A DNA stretch of 64,000 nucleotides. It comes from Microbacterium murale. GTDB lineage: Bacteria > Actinomycetota > Actinomycetes > Actinomycetales > Microbacteriaceae. Of the stretch, positions 1 to 10,192 are shown in pieces (positions within the stretch are counted from its first letter, which is position 1; each line of letters begins with the position of its first letter). The translations under genes were made by a program, and so were the position numbers. Below the pieces are notes generated by a model that saw only the letters and a list, made by a program, of their open reading frames with translations, did no database searches and was not told where the DNA came from. The stretch spans positions 3,224,001 through 3,288,000 of the forward strand of contig NZ_JAUSXK010000001.1 of the NCBI RefSeq assembly GCF_030815955.1, given 5' to 3'.

Positions 1-708
1 TCGCGCCGCATCTGCCCTCTCACCCGCTCGCGCAGCGCGCGGTGCATGCCGGCGGATATGAGTTCGCCGGTGGGCCCGTCTCGGCGGCGCCGTACGGATC
101 GGCTGGAATTCTGCCGATCTCATGGTCGTATGTGCGCATGATGGGAGCTTCCGGTCTGCGCGACGCGACTGCAGCGGCGGTCTTGTCGGCGAACTACATC
201 GCCGCACGCCTGGGCGAGCACTTCCCGGTGCTGTACACGGGGGAGAACGACCGGGTCGCCCACGAATGCATCCTGGATCTGCGTCCGCTGAAGGAGGCCA
301 CCGGCATCACCGTCGACGACGTCGCCAAGCGGCTGATCGACTACGGCTTCCACGCGCCGACCATGTCGTTCCCCGTGCCGGGCACGTTGATGGTCGAACC
401 CACCGAGTCGGAGGACCTCGGCGAGATCGATCGGTTCATCGAAGCAATGATCATGATCAAGCATGAGGCGGATGCCGTGGCATCCGCTCGTTGGCCGCGC
501 AGAGGACAACCCGCTCGTGCACGCGCCGCACACCGCCGTCTCGCTGATCTCGGGGGAGTGGAACCACGCCTACTCGCGTGAAGATGCCGCCTATCCCGTC
601 CCCGCGCTCGTCGCAGGGAAGTACTGGCCGCCTGTTCGTCGGATCGATCAGGCCTATGGCGATCGCAATCTGGTCTGCTCGTGCCCGCCGGTGGAGGCGT
701 TCGCCTGA
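1..708 (+). pseudogene. gcvP: Glycine dehydrogenase (P protein), C-terminal end, frameshifted
   Basis: This is the C-terminal part of the P protein of the glycine cleavage system, the PLP enzyme that decarboxylates glycine and loads the lipoyl group of GcvH. The window opens inside the gene. The first frame, open from base 3, carries family blocks such as [25 protein letters not shown] and [18 protein letters not shown]. Near bases 484-500 the homologous reading jumps to another frame, which supplies the conserved end ([30 protein letters not shown]) and stops at 706-708. Deleting one base, for example one T of the TT at 491-492, would restore a single frame. Unrepaired, the first frame runs on to 581 with an unrelated tail. 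Either a true disruption close to the end of the gene or a one-base sequence error; the latter seems more likely because both sides are fully conserved. Confidence 0.85.
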
Positions 709-930
709 CGCGGATGTCGTCCGCCCGCATGGAGCCGCGTTCTTCCAGAGGGTAGAGCGCGGCTTCGTCGCATCATTTGCGGTGTTTCGCGGAAGTTACG
801 TATGGTCACCACTCAGTAACAGTTCGTTAGCTGAGAGCTTCGCGGAGCGCAACCGGGGGTTACGCTCAACTATCCCTGCATGCTCGACGATGCGCACGCA
901 GTCTCAGTACTGTCCACAGGAGGACATAAA

Positions 931-2577
931 GTGAAAAGAAACAGGATTGCCCTCACGGGAGCCGCATTGCTCGCGATCGGCGCCATGGCGCTGGCCGGTT
1001 GCGCCGGAGGCAGCACCGACACCGGTGACGAAGGCTCGACGGGCTCCTCGTCGGCCATCATCTCGGCGAACGGCGGCGAGCCGGAGAACGCGCTGATCCC
1101 GACCAACACGAACGAGGTCAACGGCGGCAAGATCCTCGACTCCGTCTTCGCGGGCCTCGCCTTCTACGACGGTGACGGTGCTCTCGTCAACGACATGGCC
1201 GAAGAGATCACAGTCGACGCGCCGAACAAGGTCACGGTCAAGCTGAAGGAAGGCAACACCTTCACCAATGGTGAAGACGTCGTCGCCCACAACTTCATCG
1301 ACGCGTGGAACTACGGTGCGCAGCTCTCGAACGCGCAGCTCAACCAGTCCTGGTTCGGCGACATCGTCGGCTTCAACCCTGACGCGGATTCCGAGCTCAC
1401 CGGCCTGACCGAGGTCGACGACTACACATTCACGATCGACCTGAGCAGTGACGTGGCATCCGACTTCGTCACCCGTCTCGGTTATTCGGCGTTCTACCCG
1501 CTCCCCGACGTCGCGTTCGAGGACATGGATGCGTTCGGCGAGAACCCGATCGGCAACGGCCCGTACATGCTCGCCAGCGAGGGTGCCTGGCAGCACGACG
1601 TCCAGATCGACCTGGTCAAGAACGAGGACTACAAGGGCGAGCGCGTCGCGCAGAACGGTGGCCTCACGCTGAAGTTCTATACCGCTCCGGACGGTGCTTA
1701 CGCCGACCTGCTCGGTGGCAACATCGACGTCATCGACCAGATCCCGGAGAGCTCGCTTGCCGTGTTCGAGGACGAGCTCGGTGAGCGTGCGACGAACCAG
1801 CCCGCCGCGATCTTCCAGTCGTTCACGATCGGTGGACAGCTTGCTCACTTCTCCGGTGAAGAAGGCGCGCTCCGTCGCCAGGCGATCTCGATGGCGATCA
1901 ACCGCGAGGAGATCACCAAGACGATCTTCGCCGACACGCGCACTCCCGCCAGCGACTTCACGACTCCGGTGATCGACGGCTGGAGCGACAGCGTTCCGGG
2001 TGCCGAGGTTCTCGCATACGACCCCGACAAGGCAGCGGAACTGTGGGCTGAGGCCGACGCCATCTCGCCGTGGTCCGGAACCTTCCAGATCGCTTACAAC
2101 TCCGACGGCGGACACCAGGTCTGGGTCGACGCGGTCTCTAACTCCCTGAAGAACACGCTCGGTATCGAGGCATCCGGTGCCCCGTACGTCGATCTCGCGA
2201 CGCTCCGCGCTGCGGTGAACGCTCGTGATGCCGCAGGCGCGCGAACCATCCAGACCGCGAACCGGTCCGGATGGCAGGGCGACTACCCGGCGGTGTACAA
2301 CTTCCTGCACCCGCTGTACGCAACCGGTGCGTCGTCGAACGATGGCGACTACTCCAACGAAGAAGTGGACTCGCTGCTGGCCGAGGGCGCTGCGGCGACC
2401 GACGCGGCTGACGCCAACGCGGCGTACCAGAAGGTTCAGGAGATCCTGTTCAAGGACCTTCCGGTGATCCCGCTCTGGTACCAGAACTCCATCGGCGGAT
2501 TCGGCGAGAACGTGGACAACGTCACGGTCGGCTGGAACTCTGTTCCGCTGTACTACGAGATCACGAAGGCCGAGTAG
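931..2577 (+). CDS. ABC transporter substrate-binding lipoprotein, peptide family (SBP family 5)
   Basis: Extracytoplasmic solute-binding protein of an oligopeptide/dipeptide ABC importer, lipid-anchored on the outer face of the membrane. The GTG at 931 was chosen because AGGAGG (918-923) lies seven bases upstream and translation begins with a lipoprotein signal peptide: KR-rich start, hydrophobic core, lipobox LAGC with the acylated Cys at residue 24. An in-frame start at 880 lacks this organisation. The mature 525-residue protein has SBP_bac_5 features (FTNGEDVVAHNFIDAWNYG; late SQ-free RSGWQGDYPAVYNFLHPLY). It is followed by two permease genes and a double ATPase gene on the same strand, forming a complete importer. 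Peptides are the likely substrate from family membership; specificity cannot be read from sequence. Confidence 0.95.
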   Translation: MKRNRIALTGAALLAIGAMALAGCAGGSTDTGDEGSTGSSSAIISANGGEPENALIPTNTNEVNGGKILDSVFAGLAFYDGDGALVNDMAEEITVDAPNKVTVKLKEGNTFTNGEDVVAHNFIDAWNYGAQLSNAQLNQSWFGDIVGFNPDADSELTGLTEVDDYTFTIDLSSDVASDFVTRLGYSAFYPLPDVAFEDMDAFGENPIGNGPYMLASEGAWQHDVQIDLVKNEDYKGERVAQNGGLTLKFYTAPDGAYADLLGGNIDVIDQIPESSLAVFEDELGERATNQPAAIFQSFTIGGQLAHFSGEEGALRRQAISMAINREEITKTIFADTRTPASDFTTPVIDGWSDSVPGAEVLAYDPDKAAELWAEADAISPWSGTFQIAYNSDGGHQVWVDAVSNSLKNTLGIEASGAPYVDLATLRAAVNARDAAGARTIQTANRSGWQGDYPAVYNFLHPLYATGASSNDGDYSNEEVDSLLAEGAAATDAADANAAYQKVQEILFKDLPVIPLWYQNSIGGFGENVDNVTVGWNSVPLYYEITKAE

Positions 2578-2596
2578 GCTCCGGGAGTGATCGACA

Positions 2597-2628
2597 GCGA
2601 GGCGGTGGCGACGACGTCACCGCCTCGC
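2597..2628 (+). promoter_or_regulatory. Stem-loop between binding-protein and permease genes
   Basis: A perfect 11-base inverted repeat (GCGAGGCGGTG at 2597-2607, CACCGCCTCGC at 2618-2628) with a 10-base loop sits in the 95-base gap after the binding-protein gene. No U-tract follows. In binding-protein ABC operons such structures commonly act as partial terminators or 3' mRNA stabilisers that make the binding protein more abundant than the membrane parts; that role is inferred here. Confidence 0.6.
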
Positions 2629-2672
2629 GTCGTGCGCTCCGGCTGATTCCCTCTCCACGAAAGGAGTAAAGG

Positions 2673-3602
2673 ATGCTCGCCTATACCCTGCGGCGACTCC
2701 TGCAGCTGATCCCGGTCTTCTTCGGTGCCACGCTGCTCATCTACGCGCTCGTCTTCCTCATGCCGGGCGACCCGATCGCGGCGCTCTTCGGCGACAAGCC
2801 GCCGAGCCCGCAGCTGCTCGCGACCATCCGAGCGCAGTATCACCTGGACGAGCCTTTCCTCGTCCAGTACTTCTACTACATCACCGGTGTCTTCCGAGGC
2901 GACATGGGCCAGACCTTCTCCGGCCAGTCCGTGAGCACGGTTCTCGCCCGGACCCTCCCGGTGACGGGGCGCCTCGCGATCATGGCGATCGCGATCGAGT
3001 TCACGCTCGCGATCATCATCGGGACGCTCTCCGCTCTCCGCAAGGGGAAGTTCTTCGATCACGCGTCGCTGATCGTGTCGCTCGTCTTCCTCTCGATGCC
3101 GATCTTCGTGGTCGCCTTCCTCGCGCAGTACTTCCTCGCGATCAAGCTGGGGTGGTTTCGTCCGACGATCGGCGGTCAGAACGACTGGGGTGATCTGTGG
3201 CTTCCGGCCATCGTGCTCGGTCTGAGTCTGTACGCGACGAGCATGCGACTCATGCGCGGATCGGTTCTCGACACCCTCAACCAGGACTGGGTTCGCACGG
3301 CTTACGGCAAGGGCCTTCCGCGCGAGCGCGTGATCCCCGTGCACGTGCTGCGCAACTCGCTGATCCCTGTGATCACGAACTCTGCGACCAACTTCGGTGT
3401 ACTCCTCGTCGGTGCGACCGTGACGGAGTACATCTTCAATATCCCAGGTGTCGGCCAGACCCTGTTCCAGGCGACGTTGAGGCATGAAGGGCCGACGATC
3501 GTCTCCTTCGTGACGGTGTTCGTCATCGTCTACGTTCTCGTCAATCTGCTCGTGGATCTGCTCTACGGGCTGCTCGATCCGAGGATCCGCTATGTCAAAT
3601 AA
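2673..3602 (+). CDS. Peptide ABC transporter permease, DppB/OppB type
   Basis: First membrane subunit of the peptide importer, 309 residues, the usual length for DppB-like proteins. It begins MLAYTLRRLLQLIPVFFGAT, the typical N-terminal anchor, followed by VFLMPGDPIAALFG and about five further membrane segments. The EAA-type coupling loop is visible around MRLMRGSVLDTLNQDWVRTA and GLPRERVIPVHVLRNSLIPV, which contacts the ATPase. AAGGAG at 2661-2666 precedes the ATG. The end overlaps the next gene by 11 bases, consistent with translational coupling within one operon. Confidence 0.95.
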   Translation: MLAYTLRRLLQLIPVFFGATLLIYALVFLMPGDPIAALFGDKPPSPQLLATIRAQYHLDEPFLVQYFYYITGVFRGDMGQTFSGQSVSTVLARTLPVTGRLAIMAIAIEFTLAIIIGTLSALRKGKFFDHASLIVSLVFLSMPIFVVAFLAQYFLAIKLGWFRPTIGGQNDWGDLWLPAIVLGLSLYATSMRLMRGSVLDTLNQDWVRTAYGKGLPRERVIPVHVLRNSLIPVITNSATNFGVLLVGATVTEYIFNIPGVGQTLFQATLRHEGPTIVSFVTVFVIVYVLVNLLVDLLYGLLDPRIRYVK

Positions 3603-4533
3603 CCTTCCCGCCCACTACGTCGCGCCGGTCGCGGAAGAACAGCCGCCGACCGACGCAGTCCATGTCGAGGGCAAGCCCGCGAGCCTGTGGCGCGACGCGT
3701 GGAGTGACCTTCGCAAGCGCCCATCGTTCTGGATCTCGGTCGGGATCGCCTTCATCATCCTGCTCATGGCGGTGTGGCCGACGCTCTTCACGCTGACGCC
3801 GCCGAACAACCAATGCGAGCTGGCGAACTCCAACGCCGGACCTGCGGCCGGACATCCCCTGGGATACACATTCCAGGGTTGCGACATCTGGTCGCGCATC
3901 GTCTGGGGATCGCGGACGTCGATCAGCGTCGGCCTCCTGGCGACGCTGATCAGCTCCACTCTCGGGCTGATCATGGGATCACTGGCCGGCTATTACGGCG
4001 GATGGGTCGATGCGGTTCTCTCCCGCATCGGCGACATCTTCTTCTCGATCCCCTACATCCTCGCGGCAGTCGTCGTGATGACGGTGTTCTCGCAGTACCG
4101 CAATGTCCTCACCCTCGCTTTCGCGATCGGCGGGTTCGCCTGGGCTGCCACGGCGCGCGTCGTCCGAGCGGAAGTGCTCAGAGTCAAACAGGCCGACTTC
4201 GTGATGGCGTCGACTGCGCTGGGCAAGTCGCGTTTCGGGACCTTGCTCTCGCACGTCATCCCGAACGCCTTCGCTCCGCTGCTCGTGCTGGCGACGTTGG
4301 CGCTTGCCGGCGGTATCGTCGCAGAGGCGACGCTGAGCTTCCTCGGCGTCGGGCTCGGCAGTGACGTCATGTCCTGGGGCAACGACATCGGTCAGGCGCA
4401 GCCATCGCTGCGTGTCGCTCCGATGGCCTTGATCTATCCGTCGATCGCGCTCACCGTATCGGTGCTCGCGTTCATCCTCCTGGGCGAGCTCATCAGAGAC
4501 GCTCTCGATCCGAGAGCGAGGGCACGCCGATGA
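3592..4533 (+). CDS. Peptide ABC transporter permease, DppC/OppC type
   Basis: Second membrane subunit of the importer, 313 residues. It has a cytoplasmic N-terminal stretch, a first membrane segment (FWISVGIAFIILLMAV), the DppC-type periplasmic region (LGYTFQGCDIWSRIVWGSRTS), a block of further membrane segments and a coupling loop near VRAEVLRVKQADFVMAS. The C-terminus ends in the usual ELIRDALDPR motif. It starts inside the 3' end of the DppB-type gene and overlaps the ATPase gene by four bases (ATGA), so all membrane and ATPase parts are probably made from one message. Confidence 0.95.
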   Translation: MSNNLPAHYVAPVAEEQPPTDAVHVEGKPASLWRDAWSDLRKRPSFWISVGIAFIILLMAVWPTLFTLTPPNNQCELANSNAGPAAGHPLGYTFQGCDIWSRIVWGSRTSISVGLLATLISSTLGLIMGSLAGYYGGWVDAVLSRIGDIFFSIPYILAAVVVMTVFSQYRNVLTLAFAIGGFAWAATARVVRAEVLRVKQADFVMASTALGKSRFGTLLSHVIPNAFAPLLVLATLALAGGIVAEATLSFLGVGLGSDVMSWGNDIGQAQPSLRVAPMALIYPSIALTVSVLAFILLGELIRDALDPRARARR

Positions 4534-6200
4534 GTGCGTCACTCACAGCAGCGCCGCTCCTGAGCGTTCGAGACCTCACGGTCGCGTTTGACACACAGCG
4601 CGGTACACGACAGGTGCTGCACGGGATCAGTTTCGATGTGGCCGCGGGCGAGACCGTCGCCATCGTCGGCGAGTCCGGCTCGGGCAAGTCGACGGCCGCG
4701 ACGGCGATCATCAAGCTGCTCGCCGGAACAGGGAGCGTCACGGGTGGCAGCATCACCCTGGACGGGCAGGAGTTGACGAAGCTCTCCGAGCGGGAGATGG
4801 AACGACTGCGCGGCAGGGAGATCGGCTACGTGCCGCAGGATCCGATGTCGAACCTCAACCCGGTGTGGAGCATCGGCTTTCAGGTCGAGGAGGCGGTTCG
4901 TGCGAACGGCCTCGCTCAGGGCCGCGCCGCGGTCCGCGCACGCGCGATCGAGGTTCTCCAGCAGGCAGGGCTCGCCGACGCCGCCAAGCGGTTGCGTCAA
5001 TTCCCTCACCAGTTCTCCGGTGGGATGCGCCAGCGCGCGCTCATCGGCATCGGACTGGCGGCGGATCCGCGGCTGCTCATCGCCGATGAGCCGACCTCCG
5101 CGCTCGACGTCACCGTACAGCGCGTCATCCTCGACCACATGGCGAGCCTGACGCGCGATCGTGGCACTTCGGTGCTGCTGATCACCCACGACCTGGGGCT
5201 GGCGGCGGAACGCGCCGAGCGCCTGATCGTGATGCAGAGCGGCATGATCGTCGAGTCGGGCCCGAGCAAGGAGATCCTGCAGAACCCGCAGCATCCGTAC
5301 ACGAAGCGTCTCGTCGCCGCGGCGCCGAGCCTGGCTTCGCAGCGAATCCAGGCCGTCGTAGAGGACCGCGGGGTGGAAACGCTGGAGGATCTCGCAGGCA
5401 TACCGCCGACGGTGCGCGTGTCCGGTCTCACTAAGGACTACCGCATCCGCCAGGGCGGGTTCCGCAGTGAGCTGTTCCGCGCCGTCGACGATGTCTCGTT
5501 CGAGATCCCGCGAGGCAAGACGCTCGCTCTGGTCGGCGAGTCCGGGTCAGGCAAATCGACAGTGGCGAAGATGGTGCTCAAGCTCGAGGATCCCACCGCG
5601 GGGACGATCGAGATCGACGGGATGGATGTGTCGGGCTTCTCCCGGGCACAGTCCTTCGGACTCCGTCGTCGTATGCAGCCGGTGTTCCAGGATCCGTACG
5701 GATCCCTGGATCCGCTGCGGAACCTCGAGAACACCATCGCGGAGCCGCTCGAGATTCACGGCGTGGGCGATCGGACTTCACGTCGTCAAAGAGTGCGAGA
5801 GCTGCTCGACCAGGTTTCGCTGCCTCAGGATCTGGCGACGCGCTACCCGAGCGAGCTTTCGGGAGGACAGCGTCAGCGTGTCGCGATCGCACGGGCGCTT
5901 GCCCTCAAACCGGACATCGTCGTGCTCGACGAGGCGGTCTCGGCGCTGGACGTGCTCGTGCAGGCGCAGATCTTGAAGCTCCTCGCGGATCTCCAGACCG
6001 AGCTCGGGTTGACGTACCTCTTCATCACGCACGACCTCGCAGTGGTGCGTGTCTCCAGCGACCTCGTCTGCGTGATGGAGCGAGGGAAAGTGGTCGAGCA
6101 GGGAACTGTCGATGAGACGTTCGCGAACCCGAAACAGGAGTACACAGGACGTCTCCTCGAGGCGATTCCCGGTGCGTCCATCCCCCTGGGCGGCTACTGA
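4530..6200 (+). CDS. Peptide ABC transporter ATP-binding protein, DppD-DppF fusion
   Basis: Energy-coupling subunit of the importer, 556 residues, holding two complete nucleotide-binding domains in tandem. Each half has a Walker A GESGSGKST (about residues 47-55 and 334-342), a signature (FSGGMRQRA; LSGGQRQR), a Walker B (LLIADEPTSALD; IVVLDEAVSALD) and a switch His in ITHD. Peptide importers usually use two separate proteins here; the fused form is common in Actinobacteria. The first half ends in the oligopeptide-specific extension (NPQHPYTKRLVAAAP), supporting a peptide or nickel/peptide family assignment. It is the last gene of the operon; the next gene starts two bases after its stop. Confidence 0.95.
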   Translation: MSASLTAAPLLSVRDLTVAFDTQRGTRQVLHGISFDVAAGETVAIVGESGSGKSTAATAIIKLLAGTGSVTGGSITLDGQELTKLSEREMERLRGREIGYVPQDPMSNLNPVWSIGFQVEEAVRANGLAQGRAAVRARAIEVLQQAGLADAAKRLRQFPHQFSGGMRQRALIGIGLAADPRLLIADEPTSALDVTVQRVILDHMASLTRDRGTSVLLITHDLGLAAERAERLIVMQSGMIVESGPSKEILQNPQHPYTKRLVAAAPSLASQRIQAVVEDRGVETLEDLAGIPPTVRVSGLTKDYRIRQGGFRSELFRAVDDVSFEIPRGKTLALVGESGSGKSTVAKMVLKLEDPTAGTIEIDGMDVSGFSRAQSFGLRRRMQPVFQDPYGSLDPLRNLENTIAEPLEIHGVGDRTSRRQRVRELLDQVSLPQDLATRYPSELSGGQRQRVAIARALALKPDIVVLDEAVSALDVLVQAQILKLLADLQTELGLTYLFITHDLAVVRVSSDLVCVMERGKVVEQGTVDETFANPKQEYTGRLLEAIPGASIPLGGY

Positions 6201-6202
6201 TC

Positions 6203-6766
6203 GTGGAATCAGGTTCCTCGCCTGAGGGCGCGCGGACATTCCGTTCGCCCTCAGGCCCGGTGATCATGATCGGGGCAGTACTGCTGGCGCTCTTCCTTCT
6301 GGGCGACGCCATCGTGAGAGGTGGCTGGGCGCAGACGCTGCTGCTCGCGCCCTGGGTGCTTCTGGGCTTCTGGGTCGTCTACGAGATCAGCTTCGTCTCG
6401 TCAGTGCGCATCCGGGATGACGGCGTCCTCGTGCAGAACATGCTTCGTCGCGTATCGTTCGGCTGGGACCGCGTGCGCGATATCGACATGCGCTGGCAGC
6501 TGGAATTCACGCTCGATGATGACACGACGGTCACCTGTTATGGGGGTCCTGCGCATTCACGGCCGATACGGAGCAAGATGCGCGCGGAAGACGACACGAA
6601 AGCCCCAGCGGGGTTGCGCGCTCTCGCCGACATCCGGGATCAGTGGCAGGCGAGCGATGCGGCATCCGGCCCGATCCGAAGGACGTGGGACGGACCGGCG
6701 CTGATCGTCCTGGCGACGATCGTGATCTGGGCGATCGCTTCGATCCTCATCGCCAGCGCCGGCTGA
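6203..6766 (+). CDS. Membrane protein with bacterial PH-like domain
   Basis: A 187-residue protein of unknown function. Two membrane segments near the N-terminus (residues about 16-58, including MIGAVLLALFLLGDAIV and LLLAPWVLLGFWVVYEI) are followed by a PH-like segment (VRIRDDGVLVQNMLRRVSFG) and a C-terminal membrane helix (ALIVLATIVIWAIASILIA). This two-helix plus PH-fold layout is widespread and poorly characterised in Actinobacteria. The GTG start lies two bases after the ABC ATPase stop, so it may be co-transcribed with the transporter, though no functional link is evident. Confidence 0.8.
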   Translation: MESGSSPEGARTFRSPSGPVIMIGAVLLALFLLGDAIVRGGWAQTLLLAPWVLLGFWVVYEISFVSSVRIRDDGVLVQNMLRRVSFGWDRVRDIDMRWQLEFTLDDDTTVTCYGGPAHSRPIRSKMRAEDDTKAPAGLRALADIRDQWQASDAASGPIRRTWDGPALIVLATIVIWAIASILIASAG

Positions 6767-6822
6767 TCGGCCCGCGCGGCCCGGTCGTCCCGTGCACCTA
6801 GCGTTTTCATAGGCGGTGCTGC

Positions 6823-7152
6823 TTGGCTCGGAACATGCAATGTCCTACCGATGGCACGACCCTGGTGATGAGCGACCGAAGCGGCATCGAGATCGACTAC
6901 TGCCCGCAGTGCCGGGGAGTCTGGCTCGATCGCGGTGAACTGGACAAGATCATCGACCGCTCGGTGACCGCACCGCAGCCGCCCCGCAGCGAACCGGATG
7001 GCCCGCGCTATGCGCCGCCGGGGTTCGAGCAGCCGCGCTACGAGCAGCCGCGCTACGACGAACCGCGCTACGACCAGCAGCGTTATGACGATCGCGGTCA
7101 GCGCCCCCAGCGACGTAAGCGCGAGAGCTGGCTCAGCGACCTCTTCGACTGA
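6823..7152 (+). CDS. Zinc-ribbon (TFIIB-type) protein with Tyr/Arg-rich tail
   Basis: A 109-residue protein whose N-terminal half is a four-cysteine zinc ribbon (CPTDGTTL ... DYCPQCRGVWLDRGEL), the zf-TFIIB family of bacteria. The second half is a low-complexity tail with repeats of the type EQPRYEQPRYDEPRY, ending in a basic then acidic stretch (RRKRESWLSDLFD). The function is unknown. The TTG at 6823 has a weak AGGCGG (6811-6816) in front; the ATG at 6835 is the alternative start and would remove only four residues. Confidence 0.8.
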   Translation: MARNMQCPTDGTTLVMSDRSGIEIDYCPQCRGVWLDRGELDKIIDRSVTAPQPPRSEPDGPRYAPPGFEQPRYEQPRYDEPRYDQQRYDDRGQRPQRRKRESWLSDLFD

Positions 7153-7190
7153 CCCCACCCCTCGCATCCCGCCCTGTGCGCCGCGCGTGC

Positions 7191-7220
7191 ATGCGGTCTC
7201 GTGGATTCAAGAGACCGCAT
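7191..7220. terminator. Bidirectional terminator between convergent genes
   Basis: A perfect 10-base inverted repeat (ATGCGGTCTC at 7191-7200, GAGACCGCAT at 7211-7220) with a 10-base loop separates the zinc-ribbon gene from the convergent CPBP protease gene. Its right arm touches the protease stop codon. There is no long T-run, as is usual in high-GC Gram-positives. Confidence 0.65.
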
Positions 7221-8011
7221 CAGCCCGGGAGCCCGAACAGGGCGGGGAAGGTGGCCGCGGCCCACGGATAGCCGACGAATGCGGCGGCGTCGATCACGAA
7301 GTGCGCCACGAGGAAGGGCAGCAGCCTGCCCGTGCGGGCGAACAGCCAGCCGAACAGCAGTCCCATGGCGAGGTTGCCGATGAACGCGCCTGGCCCCTGA
7401 TACAGGTGATAGCTCGCGCGCAGCACTGAGGTGGCGATGATGATCGGCCAGATGCCCCACCCGAGCTGCTTGAGGCGGGCGAAGAGATAGCCCAGCACCA
7501 CGAACTCTTCCATGAGCGCCGCGCGAGCGGCGGAGAGCAGCAGAACCGGCACCGTCCACCAGTAGTTGTCGAGGCTGCCGGGATTCACGGCTACGAAGAG
7601 TCCCAGCATCCGCCCGACCAGGTAGAGCGCAATGCCTGGAACGCCGATGGCCACGACGAGCAGGATGCCGTGGCCGGTGTCGCGACCCAGGCGTGCGCCG
7701 TCGAGCCCGAGTCTGCCCAGGTGCGGGCGCGACGCCTGCCAGAGCAGAAAGCACACCAGCAGCACCGGCACGATCGAGAAGGCGATCCCGAGCACCTGGT
7801 AGATGAGGTCGAAGACCTCGCGATCGCTGCGGGATGGGTTCAGGGTCGCTGTCTGGTCGGCGAGCGGTGTGGAGTCGGTGAGGCGGTACGCGAGCTGCAC
7901 AACCGAGTAGACGGCGGATTCGCCGAGGCCCAGCGCGAGCACGATGGCGATCTCCCACCAGATGCGCGCACGGGATAGCGCGGGACTGAAATCGACCGTC
8001 GAGGAGTGCAC
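7220..8011 (-). CDS. CPBP family intramembrane metalloprotease
   Basis: A polytopic membrane protein of 263 residues belonging to the CPBP (CAAX protease and bacteriocin-processing, Abi) family. The signature glutamates are in AALMEEFVVLGYLFARL, followed by YHLYQGPGAFIGNLAMGLLFGWLF and by LVAHFVIDA, which supply the presumed metal-binding histidines. Members act as intramembrane endopeptidases or bacteriocin immunity proteins; the substrate here is unknown. The GTG start at 8011 has no Shine-Dalgarno but is preceded six bases upstream by TAGCAT, suggesting a leaderless message. Confidence 0.85.
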   Translation of the reverse strand: MHSSTVDFSPALSRARIWWEIAIVLALGLGESAVYSVVQLAYRLTDSTPLADQTATLNPSRSDREVFDLIYQVLGIAFSIVPVLLVCFLLWQASRPHLGRLGLDGARLGRDTGHGILLVVAIGVPGIALYLVGRMLGLFVAVNPGSLDNYWWTVPVLLLSAARAALMEEFVVLGYLFARLKQLGWGIWPIIIATSVLRASYHLYQGPGAFIGNLAMGLLFGWLFARTGRLLPFLVAHFVIDAAAFVGYPWAAATFPALFGLPG

Positions 8012-8017
8012 AGCCTG

Positions 8018-8023
8018 ATGCTA
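8018..8023 (-). promoter_or_regulatory. Candidate -10 for leaderless CPBP protease mRNA
   Basis: TAGCAT on the minus strand ends six bases before the GTG start of the CPBP protease gene. With no ribosome site present, transcription probably begins at the start codon itself. Confidence 0.45.
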
Positions 8024-8112
8024 CGGGAGCGTACTTATGCGCGCTCAGAGAGCGATCAGCCAGCGTGCGATATCCTGGACCGTCGGCATCCCGGCATTTC
8101 CCCTCCTCTTCT

Positions 8113-8118
8113 TAGGAT
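8113..8118 (+). promoter_or_regulatory. Candidate -10 for leaderless typA mRNA
   Basis: TAGGAT ends five bases before the ATG of typA. The position fits a -10 element whose transcript starts at or next to the start codon, and it supports choosing ATG 8124 over the upstream in-frame start at 8037. Confidence 0.45.
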
Positions 8119-8123
8119 CTTGC

Positions 8124-10037
<1,914 letters not shown>

Positions 10038-10052
10038 CAAGCAGTCCTCGAT

Positions 10053-10093
10053 AAGGGCCCTGCCGCCGGATGACCGGGACGGCAGGGCCCTTT
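10053..10093 (+). terminator. Rho-independent terminator after typA
   Basis: A 13-base perfect inverted repeat (AAGGGCCCTGCCG at 10053-10065 and its complement at 10080-10092) with a 14-base loop follows the typA stop by 15 bases, with a short T-run (TTT) on the plus strand. Confidence 0.8.
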
Positions 10094-10192
10094 CCCGTGT
10101 GGCCGCACGACGCACATGCGCATGCACCTGTACAGCGAGCGCGATTCGGGTCTACCGTATGACGAAGAACTAGCACGTGCGAGGAGGTCCAG

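Noticed and set aside
470..510. Programmed ribosomal frameshift in gcvP
   Set aside because: No slippery heptamer or following structure is evident, and no glycine dehydrogenase is known to use frameshifting.
904..2310. Long minus-strand ORF (468 codons) opposite the binding-protein gene
   Set aside because: It is a GC-rich antisense shadow with no recognisable domain and lies fully inside a well-supported lipoprotein gene.
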